From Albifimbria verrucaria (Eukaryota; Ascomycota; Sordariomycetes; Hypocreales; Stachybotryaceae), in the NCBI GenBank assembly GCA_020081605.1, contig JAHREC010000018.1, positions 5,146,001 through 5,210,000 on the forward strand: a DNA stretch of 64,000 bases, read 5' to 3'. Shown here one piece after another: positions 22,693 to 35,601 of this stretch. Numbering within the stretch: the first letter of the stretch is position 1; each line of letters begins with the position of its first letter. Under the pieces are notes generated by a model. That model was given only the letters and a program-made list of their open reading frames with translations. It was not told the origin of the DNA and made no database searches. Made by a program: the position numbers and the translations under genes.

Positions 22693-24998
22693 ATGCTGGA
22701 TGCCATCACTGCGAGGTGGAATAACTACCTCAATAATCGCCCTCGGCTGCAGCAAGCTGTCGACTTCATTCGGCAAAATGTTCCCATCAATTACATTACC
22801 ATCCACTACGCCTACTTTACTCTTGCCTGTCTGATCTCATCAGCCATATTCTACGGCTCATCAAACCCAATCGGGAGTGTCAGTTATGTTGATAGCCTTT
22901 TCCTAGTCACCTCGGCAATGACTAGCACCGGATTGAACACGCGCAATCTCAGTGAGACGACGACCTGGCAACAAATCCTTCTCTGGCTCCTCATGATCAT
23001 TGGCAGTCCGATATGGGTTTCCTTTTGGACAGTCATGGTGCGTAAGCACGCGTTTGAGCGGCGTTTCGAGGACATCGTTCAAGCCGAACGCAGAAGGAGG
23101 AAGGCGCGCGCTTCGAGCTCAGGCAGATTCATAGGCTTGCGCCGTGTAATGACATTCCAACAGAACCGGGAATCCAACCCTGCCCCAGTGACTTTGCGTG
23201 ATGCAAGTTCCCGGCAGACAATAATGGCGGAAAACGACAACGCCAATGTTCCTAAGGACGCTGGAGTCCCAGTTCGTCGAACCCTCTCCGCTCCAACTGC
23301 TGCTACTGCAACAGATGAAGACGCCGCGAGCAGCGCTACTGAGACTTCTGCAACCGTGCAGGTTGCCCCTGAGACTCGCAACCGTATTAATTTTACTGAA
23401 CCTGCACAACGTCAAGCTGTGACGACCATCTCCCTATTTCCATCCGAAGATGGCGCCCTCGATCATCGTCAAAGACGCCCATCTGACGCAAGCTCTTCTA
23501 GGTCCAATGAATCGGACGACTTCTTATTTCACTGGAGGAAACTCCTTGCCAAACACAAGGTTGGCCGTAATGGACAGTTCTACGATTTAACAAGTGACGA
23601 GCGAGAACGGCTGGGCGGTTGTGAATATCGTGCTTTGAAAATCCTGGCATTCACAGTGCTCATGTACTTCTTCTTGTGGCAATTACTCGCTGCTATCGCT
23701 CTCGGTGCTTGGATGGTAACATATAGGCCAGACCGTGCTTCTACTGATGGTGCCAACCCCTGGTGGGTGGGCATTTTCTACAGCATCTCTGCCTTCAACA
23801 ACGTGGGCATGTCGCTGCTCGATGACAATATGATTCCCTTCCAAAGCTCGTACTTTGTCCTCATTGTCATTGGGCTGCTGGTCTTGGCAGGAAACACGGC
23901 ATACCCAATATTCCTGCGTTTGATTCTCTGGGGCTATCTTCAGGTTTTGAAGCTCACCACGCCAATCGATGCTCACCGACCGCTCAAAGAGACCCTTGAG
24001 TTTATCCTTAAATATCCTCGACGTGTCTATACTACGCTATTCCCATCCCGCGCAACTTGGTGGCTTCTCGCCGTCCTTATCATTACCAACGTAATTGATT
24101 GGTTAGCCTTCGAGATCATGAACATTGGTAATCCAGAGGTCGAAGCGCTGCCAGTTGGTGACCGCATCATGGACGGCCTATTTCAGGCTGTTGGTAAGTG
24201 CAAACATGAGCCACCCCATGTTGACTGTAGGCTAACTTGAGCACTGTAGCCGTGCGTGCTGCTGGGTTCACCGTTTTTCCAGTGCCACTACTCTACATTG
24301 GTGTCCAGTTACTCTACGTAATTATGATGTATATCTCGGTATACCCAGTCGTCATCACCATGCGAAACTCAAATGTCTATGAGGAACGGTCACTAGGTAT
24401 ATACGACGACGATCCTTTAGCACTGACACAGAGCGAGTCCGAAGCGACCTTGACCTCTGGCATGCGTTTCAAAGCCAATCAAGGCATTCGTAGGAGATTT
24501 ACCGGAGCAGCCATTGGACAAGGCCTCAAGAAAGTGGTCACTTTTCATGGTGTTGGGGTTCGCAAACCTCCCAAATCTGAGGACGAAAACAGCCGAATCT
24601 CTTTCATCGGTCAGCAAATTAGAGGCCAGCTTGCGCATGACCTTTGGTGGTTGGTAGCTGCTGTTCTGATTATTATGACTATTGAGACAGCACACTTCCT
24701 CGGCGACCCCGTCACTTTCAGTGTCTTCAACGTGCTATTCGAGTCGGTGTCAGCCTATGCCTGTGTTGGGCTGTCGATGGGCTTTCCACACGTCTCGTTT
24801 AGCTTTTCCGGCGCATGGCATCCCGCCAGCAGGATCATCTTATGTCTTGTGATGCTTCGAGGAAGACACAGAGGCCTCCCAGTGGCTGTTGACCGGGCCG
24901 TACGACTCCCTGGAGAAAAGCTTTACAGGGAGGAGGAAGAAGACTCTCGGATAAGGAGATCAAAGACAATGCAGAGAATGATGAGCCATGGTACCTAG
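22693..24998 (+). CDS. trk1: TRK-type high-affinity potassium transporter
   Basis: Plasma-membrane K+ uptake carrier of the Trk/Ktr/HKT superfamily. Exons 22693-24193 and 24250-24998 (intron GTAAGT..TGTAG, 56 bp) give about 749 residues. All four selectivity-filter P-loops are present: TSAMTSTGLNTRNL, SAFNNVGMSLLDDN, AVAVRAAGFTVFPV and SAYACVGLSMGF, each with the filter glycine. A polar, Ser/Arg-rich cytoplasmic loop of about 200 residues separates the first and second hairpins, as in yeast Trk1. The end block MLRGRHRGLPVAVDRAVRLP is characteristic of fungal Trk proteins. No frameshift was needed. An in-frame ATG exists at 22663, but MLDAITARWNNYL matches the usual start. Confidence 0.95.
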
Positions 24999-25195
24999 AC
25001 TATAGTTCTCCTTTCTCGATGCTCTATCCTATATCTGCACCAAAAACATAGTGCACTGAATGTTATTTGGCTCAGGTAGCCATCCGAGGCGCATTGTGCT
25101 TACATTGAAGCAATGTCGCAGTGACTTAAATAGACCACTTTATAATACATTTCATCGCGTCATAGTTTTTATTCGTTTACATCGTCGATAACTCG

Positions 25196-27115
25196 TTAGC
25201 CAAAGAATAGTCGCTTTTGCTTTGGATCATGAGGTGGTCCCCGCCCCTTCTTCTTCTCTGAAAGCTTTGGTTTTTTGCCTCAGGGGTTGAGGCGCGCGAC
25301 GTTTCTGGTCCATCTTGCTGTACGACGTCGCGAATTGCTTGTCGAGACAGACAAAGGTCGATGTGGCCATTGAAAAGTCTTTCATCAGCCAGCTGTGGTC
25401 GACTGCAGATGGGACAATCCCACCATTCCTCTTCGATATCGGTATGGTTCTTCTTTGGGTTGGGTTCTATTTCCTTGCCATGCCTTCGGAATGGAGACAT
25501 ACCGCTTCCCCTGTGTTCTTAAGGTTGGTCAGCTCAGGTGATGCATTATCTTCAGAATCGTATAAAGTGTCATCCGGAAGTTGTTCACAGCCGCTGTCCT
25601 CGCCCACTAAGTCGGTCATTTTTCTCTTGAGGCATGTTGCGTCAGACTGCTCGTCCACTGAGCTGTCCTGTTTTGATTTGAAGCCGAAGAAAGCCATAGT
25701 GTCTGGTTTTTTGTGCTGACCAGGTGGGTGCATCGCAAGCCCATCAACCTCAGTTTCATACCTGGCATGTCTTGTTCCAGCTTTGCAAGCATTGGCAAAG
25801 CAGATTCGTAAAGGTCTTTAGAGAGGCAGATGGCTTTGGATGTAACTATCTGCCTCGTAAATACTTCAAAAGTGTGGAGTTTCACTTTCAGACATAATGT
25901 GCGGCCTTTACACTCTGCTCGTTTCATATCTTTTTCAAGCTCCTCTGCAGTCCAACGAAGCTTCTCTCGCAACTGAATGGGGTCAGACATATCATGGAAG
26001 GTGCTTTCGGTCCCAACGCTTTTGCGCTCGTAATCCTCAGCAGGTTGAATCTTCGTCCGTCCAAGTCCTAGGTAGCAGTTCATCAAAAATTCGAACGTCT
26101 TCCTCCAAATAGTTGATACAGGTATCGTCTCTCGGAGTATATGTCGCCACACGTCTTTACCCCAATCTCAAGCAGCTCGCGCTCCAACACCCTGCCGATG
26201 CCATTTACCTTCCTCGTGGGCAGGTCTCGCATGAACGACATGATAGTATTTCTTTCGTTAGGGAGAATATATTGGCCATTTGGCTTGTTCATGTTTGAAC
26301 AGACCTTTGCCAACTTGGCGTTCGCTGCAATCCCTGCTGAGACGGTTATTTTCGTAGTTTCGTGGATTTCCTTCCTCATTTGCTCCACAGCCTCCGCCGG
26401 TTCCATATTCCTCTCTGCGCAGTATTCGGTAATATTTAAATACGCTTCATCGATACTGGCGCTCTCGAAGCGAGGATCATATTCGGCCAGTATTTCCCTT
26501 ACTTCGTGGGCTTTGGAGGTATATTTCTCGAAGTTCGGTTTAATGAGAACCAGGTTCGGACAAAGTTTCTTGGCCACGAATCCAGCCATGCCAGACCGGC
26601 ATCCATATTTACGTGCCACATAGTTGCATGTTGTGAGGACACCACCGCCGACGGCGAATGGTACATTTGCCAACTCGGGTCTATCCAACTGTTCCACAGC
26701 AGCGTAAAAGGCATCGCAGTCGACATGAACAATGTACTGGCTAAGATCCCTGGTCAACTCGAGCTCTGTGATCAGTCGATCCGCATTCCTCAGGTCGTAA
26801 GCAAGGTCCTGCTTATCAAGCTGACGCTTGCGAGCAAGAATTTGCTCAATCTTTTGCGTCAAAACCTTATCTCGAATCTCTTCTCTGCTGAAGAATTTAG
26901 AGCCTTTGGAAGCATTGTAAATGATTTCAGAGACCTGGTTCTCGTTAAAGAATGGGTCCACGACCTATGGTGATTTGTGTGCTCACCTTGCTCTGGTCGA
27001 CCTTGTCTTGCCCGGCTTTCGTTAACGATGGGCCCAGAAGGTGATACTTCAGCGTCTTCAAATTGACATCATCATCCTCAAGAGGATCAATCTCCTCGGC
27101 AGGTACATGATCCAT
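25196..27115 (-). CDS. polK: DNA polymerase kappa (Y-family, DinB type)
   Basis: Translesion DNA polymerase acting in the nucleus. Exons 27115-26987 and 26934-25196 (intron GTGAGC..CCAG, 52 bp), about 623 residues. The N-clasp (GPSLTKAGQDKVDQSK, KGSKFF) leads to catalytic motifs IVHVDCDAFYAAVEQ and ESASIDEAYLNIT, both with their acidic residues. Then come the finger/palm SAGIAANAKLAKVCSN, an HhH segment (VNGIGRVLERELLEIGV) and the little finger (FEFLMNCYLGLGRTKI, VGTESTF). The C-terminus has a UBZ-type zinc finger, CPIC...HIDLC (about residues 540-565), and ends DPKQKRLFFG, loosely like a PCNA-interacting peptide. Four single-base losses in A/G runs: 26100, 25709, 25509, 25273. An upstream in-frame ATG at 27154 is possible. 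Confidence 0.93.
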
Positions 27116-27816
27116 TTCAAATGCAGCACGATACAAAGAGTATGCGCATCGCAATCATTACCGAGAACAATGCTTCATCATTCCATACACTCCGAGTTGT
27201 ATGGTGATAACTCTCATAAACCTGGTCACAGGGCAGAGTTGTCTAAGGTGAGGCTTCATCTGACGGTGGATGGGACGCGTTTTGATGCAACGCGAATTCA
27301 CGTGACTTGGCAAAGCGGTCACACATCAAGGTGATCATCTTGAGTGGATACGAGGTATCTGACCTGGAGTATCGAAGTACCTGATCCAAGGAAGGCAAGC
27401 TACATAGGATATGGTAGGTATCTATATATCGATCTAGGTATCCATCTATGTACTCTGTACCTCTTTGATCAGTTTGGGCCACATAGAGGCTGTAACGTCG
27501 ACCATTGGTTGAAGTCCCCATGACCCCTGTCGAGAAGTTGCTGTAAGCGCCCATGAAAGTTCAGCATGCAGAACAACACATGCAGATTGGCTCCTTGTCT
27601 GAGCCAGCCCCAGGCAAATTCATGTAGTGGTGGCTCCGGGTGATAGCAGAAGCCAAGGGCAGCCGAGCTCTAGCAAGCCGCCAAGTATATAGACAAACAT
27701 TCCCTCTATCATCTCTCCCCCACTGCTCCTCTATTTGAAGTCAAACGTGATCATTGTCACACTGAGGACGACGCTACGGACCAAGTATTTGAAAGGCTGG
27801 ACCCAACACTATCAAC
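27116..27816. promoter_or_regulatory. Divergent promoter region between polymerase kappa and the proline-rich protein gene
   Basis: 701 bp between two start codons facing away from each other. No open frame of note; a palindrome-rich TATCTATATATCGATC stretch lies near 27420. Confidence 0.45.
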
Positions 27817-29251
27817 ATGGCGGCGAGGCCAGGCGAGGAGAATGTCGCAACACTGTGAGTGAACTCTTCGCAATATTGAGTTCCAGGTCAAGATTAGCTA
27901 GCCAGGGCTAACGAAACATGCATCGCATGTAGTTTCGGAGATATCCATTACTTCTACTCCCCAGCCAATGTGAAACCGAGACATCATCGGTTCGACAAAG
28001 GCTCGTATGTTTATCTGTTTGAAAACGCAAAGGAGCGCAAATGTCGCATTGAAATTGCGAATAACCCGGGAACCGAAGATCAAGATGCATTCGATGGCCG
28101 TATGAAGCCTCTTTTACCTACCCCAATTATGGACTAGTTACTAACGCTCTTGGGGCGCAGTACTTGATCAGACACAAGTTCGGTATTCGTATAAACATCA
28201 CTGTATGGTCTCTCTTACCGTAGCCAATACTGTCGACCAAACTCAATGGCACTTGCCGACCTATGATCCTCGCAACGAGAACAAATACCACTACAAACTC
28301 CATTCTCTAGACATCTACTTTTGGACGCAGCGTGATGCGCTCCAGTTTGTCAACGGCGTGCGGCGGGTGCTTCCACCCTCACAGGTGGAAGTCTTGGATG
28401 AACCCGGGCCACCACCACAATCCGCAGCCATGAGCTCTGTTGTGCAGAAGCTCGAAAACATGGCCGTGTCAAACGCGTCATATGGAAACCAAAATGCTGT
28501 GAGCCAAGTCAGATCGCAGGGCTCTGCGCCACCACCCATCTCGGCAGTCACCTCGTCCGATGGCCCATCACTACCGGCCCCAGCACCGCCTCCCTCGTTC
28601 GCCCCCATGGCATACAATCCAGCGGCGCCAGCAGCGCCTGAAACAATAAGGCATAGGGAAAAGACTCCACCGCCAGACGAGGATCCCTCAACCCTCTGTC
28701 CGTGGCAGTCGCGTATGACTATCAGAGGCAGCCTTTCACACCGGGGCCTCCTCCACCGTCTCAATTCCCGCCTAGCGGGCTCGCAAGCCCAGGGCTGCCT
28801 CCGCACTTCAGTGGTCCTCCACAACATCCAGGTATCCATCGAGCGGCGACAATGCCAGGCAACGCCCCGATGCCCTCGCCGGGGCTTTCAAATCCATACG
28901 GCAGGGGTTCCCTCCAGCCCTGGCATTCTGCCACCACCGCCACAATCCCAGTCTGTGCCACAATCCCAATCACAAACACAGCCTCCAGCTATCCAACCTC
29001 AGAATACACCACCAGTGTCAGCCCCAGGACTATCCAATCACTCGTATGCGCAGTCAACCCAGATGCGGCCAGGCGGTCAGGGTTATGCCATTCATCAGCA
29101 GCTCTATCGGCCGACAGAGTGCGAAACGTCTGGGTCCAAGCCATTCAACTACGAACCAAAAAAGAAGCAAGAGGCAAGCTCGAAGAGAATGCAGGAAGTT
29201 GGAGCGAGGGGTTACAGGAATGCTCAAAAATTCGAGAAGAAATTTGGGTAG
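27817..29251 (+). CDS. Conserved fungal protein with structured N-terminus and long Pro/Gln-rich tail
   Basis: Exons 27817-27854, 27933-28099, 28161-29251. The N-terminal ~170 residues are conserved-looking and ordered: TLFGDIHYFYSPANVKPRHH, RFDKGSYVYLFENAKERKCR, VRYSYKHHCMVSL and LHSLDIYFWTQRDALQFVNG. A disordered tail rich in Pro, Gln and Ser follows, containing AYNPAAPAAPETIRHREKTP, then GYAIHQQLYRPTE and a basic C-terminus (KKKQEASSKRMQEVGARGYR). I recall this architecture from many filamentous fungi, always without a named function. Three missing bases in C/G runs break the tail (about 28686, 28915, 28923). No signal peptide or membrane helix. Cellular role unknown. Confidence 0.85.
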
Positions 29252-30312
29252 ATACTTCATATCAAATCAAACATGCACACATCTCTGTTCCATTGATACT
29301 TCCCTGAGCAACGTAGAAATACGAGGAGGTAACTCGCGCCTTACTAAGAATCCTTTAGCCAACCCCACGTGTATTTGTACGGCCCCAGTTCCCTGGCTCT
29401 GCGCATCAGTCGAGAAAGCCGCATGTGAAGCCATTAAGGTGCTAACTAATTCGTAGGCGCAAGCTTTATTAGCATGGCCTTGTAGCAGGAAATACCATAT
29501 TCCTGGTTGTGTCAGCAACGCTCTTCCTGCTCAAGCGCAGTGCCTCCACCCATTTGCTGCTAAGCTGTGTGGTACGTGATTCCACATGTAGTGGGGGCTG
29601 ACGTGGAAGGAGCCCATGCCACATGTAATCTCTAAACCAGTAGTGCTGGCTGGCAGAATGGTTCAACACGAGAGTCGAAGACCATACTGGCAAGCATCAA
29701 CGTAGCCATGCTTTGTCGGTACTTGGGACTTCCCTGAATTCGGGAGAGCAAGTTGTGAAGGCTCCGTTCGTAGCTCAAGCTGATAGGTACCAGGTAGTCT
29801 TCGGATTACGTGTTCCGGATTGGGAAGCCGGCTGACTACATGCTACTACGGAATCGACGGATGTGATTTACGTCGTAGTTTTCCTGCAGATCGCACTTGA
29901 TGAATAGCGGCAGCTGTTGGTGACAAAATGTCCCAATTTTGACGTTGCAACGGGCTCGATCTGATTCAACAAGTTGGGCAGGTTGCCACCCATCCAGAGG
30001 AGCCTTTTCACACGCAACTCGTGCTGGAGTAAGCAGGGGTTTATCACAGGCTAAGCCTCCGGTCGAGCACGCACATCAATGGCCCCCTGCTAGACGACGC
30101 GCCCATGCCACGAGACAGCCACAGCCCAATTAGATCAGGCTGATGTTGGTTCCCTGAAGAGGCTGACAACCGGGTTTTGACAACCTTGTCCCGTCGGCTG
30201 CCTTCCACAACCAGACCTCGCTCGCTTTGGCGCTTAATCTTCTCTAATCATCGACAATTAAAGCTATTATCAATTCCAGTCATTCGCTTCGTTGAGGGAT
30301 AGCCAGTCCTGG
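29252..30312. other. Intergenic region, nothing recognised
   Basis: About 1.06 kb between two plus-strand genes; likely a 3' UTR followed by a promoter. Short frames only. Confidence 0.4.
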
Positions 30313-31751
30313 ATGAGAATGCATCTCAGCCATCGTTCAGGACAGCGCGAGTGGGAGACTGGGGTCAACCGGGACAACTCGTCGCGCTTGATACAACGGC
30401 GATCCAACAACTCGCCTAATCTAGCTGTTTTCATTGTAAGCAATTCCGACTACGATAGCGCAGCTGCGCGATTGGGCTATAAACTAATGTCAATCATTAA
30501 AAGGCCCTCGGATCCGTTGTCGTTTTCGTTCTTATCGCGTACGTCGCATTCTCGCATATCAGGCGGCGTAGGCGAGCCGGTGGCAGCAGCAAACGAGGAA
30601 TCGGCTTCTGGTTATTCGGTCGTCAATACGAACAGGCTGCGGCGGATGATAGTACTGATACACATACACAATCACATCAACTCAATTCTACATCCTCCAA
30701 TTCAAGGTCAACGCTCCCGTCCCACGGCGATGGCTCGACGAATCGCAATTCCACAGCCACCGTCGATCGACACACGTCTGTGCGGTCCGTCATGACCCTA
30801 CCCGCATACCGCCCCATGGCAGCCAACAACGAGCAAGTGCTGGGGCGTGAGGGTGAAAGGGTGGAATTGACGTTATCGTGGACCTTCCAACAGAACAGGA
30901 ACAGGAAGCCATGCGAGATGAAGAGATGGAAGCCATGTATCAGATAAGGGCCACAAGGCGGCAGCATGCGACTGAGCGTGATGATAGAAGGAGACGGCGA
31001 CAGGAGGCCCAACAGCAGAATAATAGAGCTGCTTTGGCTGAGCTCCGGCAGGAGTCGCAAGCGGCACTCAATGGCAGTAACAGCATGATAGACGAGTTGC
31101 GAAGGGACGTGGCACGTATCAAGGAGACTCGCCAAAGATCTGTATCCAGCGTATCGTATGCGGATTTAGGTGTTGCCCACCATGATGGAACCCGCATACG
31201 TGCCAACAGTATCGAAAGCGAACGCATGGGTCTTCTGTCGGATGCTGCGAGCATTGCCCGGTCAACACACTCAAGGGGCCAGTCGCCAGCGCCCCATTTG
31301 CGAGCAGCCAGTGTCAGCTCGGTTGTGAGCATAGACAGCGACGTACCTTCGCCTGAGGCTTGTGCGTTCAGGCGCAGATACTGAGATAGGAGGCCGGAGG
31401 CGGTCGAGTGCCGGGGAAGGCCGGGCAGGCTCCAGCCCAGAGCTTATCGAGGCTGATTTGGGTGACGAGGCTATGCCACCACCAGGTTACGAAGACGTTT
31501 CACTTGACAATGATGGTGACAGTAACGTACTTACACGATCCACAACACCGCTCGAGCCGCCCCCAGACTATACCGGTCCGTATAGGTCAGCTTCACAAAG
31601 GTCAGGACGAAGTCAACACGTCGATCCAGAGGAAAGGGCCCTGGGAATTCAAGATGACGCAACCCCAAGGTCCAGAAGCCACCCTAATTACGTATCTCTG
31701 CCAGAGATCGTAATTGAATCAATGGGCGATACCACAAGAGCAGGGTCCTGA
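30313..31751 (+). CDS. Single-pass membrane protein with long cytosolic Ser/Arg/Glu-rich domain
   Basis: Exons 30313-30435 and 30504-31751; the intron (GTAAGC..AAAAG, with a CTAAT branch-like site) splits a transmembrane helix, NLAVFIALGSVVVFVLIAYV, which is followed by a basic stop-transfer RRRRR. The rest is predicted cytosolic: GIGFWLFGRQYE, VRSVMTLPAYRPMAANNEQV, LGREGERVG, then a charged coiled-coil-like block (DEEMEAMYQIRATRRQ through ELRRDVARIKETR), SVSSVSYADLGVAHHDGTRI, SERMGLLSDAASIA and SSPELIEADLGDEAMPPPGY. I recall this block order in a fungal family of unknown function. At least two frame changes: a missing G near 30870 and one less clear near 31355. The ATG at 30313 or 30319 may start it. 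Confidence 0.8.
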
Positions 31752-34113
31752 AAGCAACCCTTCCATGGCCATCTGACAGCCTCGGATAAGATACGGGGTG
31801 AAGGGATCAAGGTTGGCGTGATAACAAAATCGAAAACACGTTCAATTTTTTGTGATGGGATTACTTGGGACGATTTTTCCGAGTTGTTCATCTAAGCATT
31901 GGGAGTCTGGAGCATCCAAGTTATTTTTGATATTGGTATGCGCTTATCAAAATTTGGACAAGGCGGTACATTTGGGCATTTGGAGTACTGAGACGGGGGA
32001 TATGCATTCGGTGATCGGATCTTATGTATACTGTGTACTGGTAACATAATGTAGTGTTTTGAATTATGCCAGGGTCAGAGCTTGTGACGACTTCGTGGCT
32101 TTGTCGACACATCTGTCCTTGGATCTGAGACTCGTGGATCATCCTCAAATACAGCAAGCATATGTGTTCCCCAGCCCGAGTAAGGAACGGCCGCGTCAGT
32201 GGTGGGAGAGAGCGCGCGTGGTGCGAGAGACTAGGTAGAGGTATAGGCGGACGCGGAGACAGCGGTGAAGTTCCGGAGCCTTCAACGAGCTCTCTGCTGG
32301 GGTAATGCATATGCAATAATAATGAGGGAGGGTAAGTGAAAATAGCAAATCTGCCAGTGTGCCGAGCTGTTTAAGGTAAGTCAGTCTTATGGATCTGGCT
32401 ACGTGGGCACGAGCAGTGAAGGAGAGTTTTTATTTGCCCGGTCTTAGACAAGGTCTGCATATGCATATGGTATGATTAGGCCGGTCCAGCTTCAGCGAGG
32501 AGTGAACGCAATGAACCGGGTGGATGGGGATGGAATTGGGTGGTCGGTTGTTGGCATATGTGGGAATGGAGGATATAAGTAATGGCGGTGTAAGAAGGCT
32601 ATGGGGCAAGACACAAGAGCCTGTCTGAGGCCATAGGCCATACCCATAGTACGTTCCGCTCTGTCGACTGGATGGCTTCTTCGACAGTGGTGAGTCGATT
32701 TGTTGCCTGCCAGACTGGACCGAAAGCAGGGCAATGAGCCGCAGGAGAAGGAGGCTGAATCGACAAAGAAGGGGAAGAAAAGTGGCGGGGTGCGATAGCA
32801 TGAATGATTAGTTGGTGCTGACGAACGAGTTGCTGGCCCGATTATCTACACTGGAACTTAGCAGTTGCTACATCGGCGCAAAGACTCAACATCGTACCAT
32901 GCCTTAAGTAAGGAGGGCAAAGCTAGAAGCTTTCGCCTAAGCTGAGCATGTGACTAGCGTCAATGGTCGACCCTCCTTACACACAGTAGAAAACAGCCCA
33001 ACATTTGATGAGGTGTGTGGGAGAGGCACGGGAGGCTGGCTAGTATTGCTTGTCATGGTAAGGTAAGCAAAGCTCGTAGACAGAGTTTCGAGGTGAGAGG
33101 TGGGACGGGGATTAGCAAAGCGTTGGATAAGCCCCGCGATCGCCCTGCCTTACCAACCCCCTGCCACCTACCTCCCTAGGCAAGAGCACGGTTTGTCATT
33201 TTCGAGTAATGGTTACAAAATCTTGCTAAGCTGGCTTTAGAGTACCTGGGTGATCGGTGATTTCACCCCGGCTGCATAATGGCATCTTCTTCTTGTGGCA
33301 CCCCTAGCTGCCCGGCCAAAAGCAAGGTGCGCAGCGGACTAATTGGGAAGGGAAAATGTCAATAACCATGGAAAAGAAAAAGAAACCGTGGTAATAATAG
33401 GAAAGAGGAATTTTGTCTACAAAGTCCGGCTCGCTGTTTTCGGCGACACTATCGCGTCGTTGCTGGGGTGTCGATTGACAGATACGGAGAGGGGCACCAG
33501 CTCAAGCTATCTTCCATACCTTTCCAAGCCAAGGATGGCCTCGTTCATTCATCGCCTGTCAGTGGTACCTTAGCAAGTTTAGGTAGCAATAATCCCAGAA
33601 AGATTTAGCATCCCAATCAAAACGTATGTCTATTCAATCCGGGGATTCATCGAGAGCCTTGTGCGATCTCTCTCCAACCTCCAGCCACCAAACATGGTTT
33701 TATTGACTTCTATATCTTGACCTTATAGTTAATATGACATAGGAAACATTGCCTCTCAATCATCAATAACATAACGCATCATGCTATACTCTAGATAGAT
33801 ATTTAGTCCTTGGACCTCACCATCTTCCTCATGTAGTAGCCGAAGCTTGATGTAGCAGATCCATCACACCCCTCTTCCTCTTTTCCCCCACCAGCCCCCC
33901 ACCGACACTATACACACGCCCTTCCTCTCCGGCTCCTCCTCTTTTCCCTCACTACGAGAAAGTCCATAGGATGCAATGGGATACAGCAACTAGTATAATA
34001 AGAGCTCCTCCCGGACTTCCTGGCCTCTGTCAGTCTCGCTACTCTTAAAGCACCACAAGCAACATTGAAGCTTGCCTCTGCTCCTGCGCACTACGAACCC
34101 CATAACCGTCGCC
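31752..34113. other. 2.4-kb intergenic region, no supported gene; pyrimidine-rich promoter-proximal tract
   Basis: No protein-like frame on either strand. Around 33865-33950 a long C/T-rich tract on the plus strand lies about 160-250 bp upstream of the quinone reductase ATG; such tracts are usual near transcription starts of highly expressed fungal genes (established for the group, inferred here). Confidence 0.45.
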
Positions 34114-34952
34114 ATGGCTCCCAAGATCGCTATCATTTATGTAGGTTCATATCCATTCCATCTACATCCCGAATCCAACAATTTCTGCCATCGTCCTGTG
34201 GACTTTAATGCTGTTGCGAGCATTTATGTCCCCTGGGCCTGCTTTCTCTCGGGTTGGCCATTCTTATGCTGGTGACGTTCCGCTAACCATGTACTCCAGT
34301 ACTCCATGTATGGCCACATCAAGCAGCTTGCCGAGGCCGAAAAGAAGGGCATTGAGGAGGCCGGTGGCACTGCCGACCTGTTCCAGATCCCCGAGACCCT
34401 TCCCGATGAAGTCTTGGCCAAGATGCACGCTCCTCCCAAGGATGCCGGTGTCACTGTCCTGAACGACCCCGCTGACCTGCTGCCTTACGACGGCCTCCTC
34501 CTGGGCATCCCCACTCGCTATGGCAACTTCCCGCTCAGTGGAAGGTACGTGATCCCTCGCGTTTCGTAATCCCACATCTTCATGAACTGCTTGCTGACAT
34601 GAGCCTGTAGACCTTCTGGGACAAGACTGGCGGCCAGTGGGCTAGCGGTGGCTACTGGGGCAAGATGGCTGGTCTCTTCATCTCCACTGGATCACTTGGT
34701 GGTGGTCAGGAATCAACTGCCATTGCCGCCATGTCCACCCTAACTCACCATGGCATCATTTACGTTCCCTTCGGCTACTCTAAGGCCTTTGCCCAAATGT
34801 CCGATCTGACCGAGGTCCACGGTGGCAGCCCTTGGGGCGCCGGTACTTTCGCTGGCGCCGACGGCTCTCGCCAGCCTTCCGCCAAGGAGCTCGAAATCGC
34901 CACTATTCAGGGCAAGTGCTTCTACGAGGCTGTTGCCAAGTACACTGCTTGA
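34114..34952 (+). CDS. WrbA/Pst2-type flavodoxin-like NAD(P)H:quinone oxidoreductase (Alt a 7 / Cla h 7 family)
   Basis: Two-electron reduction of quinones with FMN, an oxidative-stress function. Exons 34114-34140 (MAPKIAIIY), 34300-34544 and 34611-34952; introns GTAGGT..CCAG (159 bp) and GTACGT..TGTAG. About 204 residues, normal for the family. FMN-binding features: the N-terminal beta strand into [12 protein letters not shown], then [33 protein letters not shown] and [20 protein letters not shown]. One base is missing near 34534: GG expected in CCCGGCTC to give FPAQW. Fungal members are also known allergens; this is family knowledge only. The strongly codon-biased sequence suggests high expression. 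Confidence 0.95.
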
Positions 34953-35601
34953 CTCCATGGTAGCCAGTCTAATGGTAAAGCTGGGGAGAAATCTGCGGAG
35001 CAGAAGCCCACTGAAGATAGCTCAACCACACAAGCTACCACTGGACAGCCAGCGGTACAGAAGGATATCAAACGAATCCCGCATCAGGACGAGGACGCTA
35101 AGGAAGGGCCATGTGGCCTACCTTCCAAATGTATCGTCATATAAAACCATCCAGTCCCGACAAGGAGATTGAGGTGAGGACAACACAAATAGTCTTATAT
35201 ACCATAGCGAATTGAATTTTGTGCTTGATGGCAGAAACAAAGCAGGAGGGTTTGCCTATTCCTGCTGCCTAAACGGGATCCTTTCCAACTGTGACGTGCT
35301 TGCAGATATAGATAACAGACTTATACTCGATAGGATAAGAACTCGACAGGCAACCTGGCGAATTTACGAGATTGCATGCGTCTAGCTGCTCACACAGGGC
35401 AGCAAAGCATTCGTCTCTGACAATTATTCTTCCGACCATCATTTCCCCAACCAGAACTTGGTGACCAGACGCGGTCACATTGATAAGGATATGATACCTA
35501 TGTAATTTGGTACAGGGCTACACAATGCTTGTATCTCAAAGTGTAGGTTCTACAACAAGACTATACCGCCGTCAAGGCGACACTCTCCCGTCTCTTCCGT
35601 A
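34953..35601. other. Convergent 3' region, nothing recognised
   Basis: About 650 bp between the quinone reductase (+) and the membrane protein (-); probably both 3' UTRs. Confidence 0.4.

Noticed and set aside
1..31751. Genes in the euchromatic part as RIP-made pseudogenes
   Set aside because: The breaks are single-base losses in runs, not C-to-T stop codons, and flanking conservation is high.
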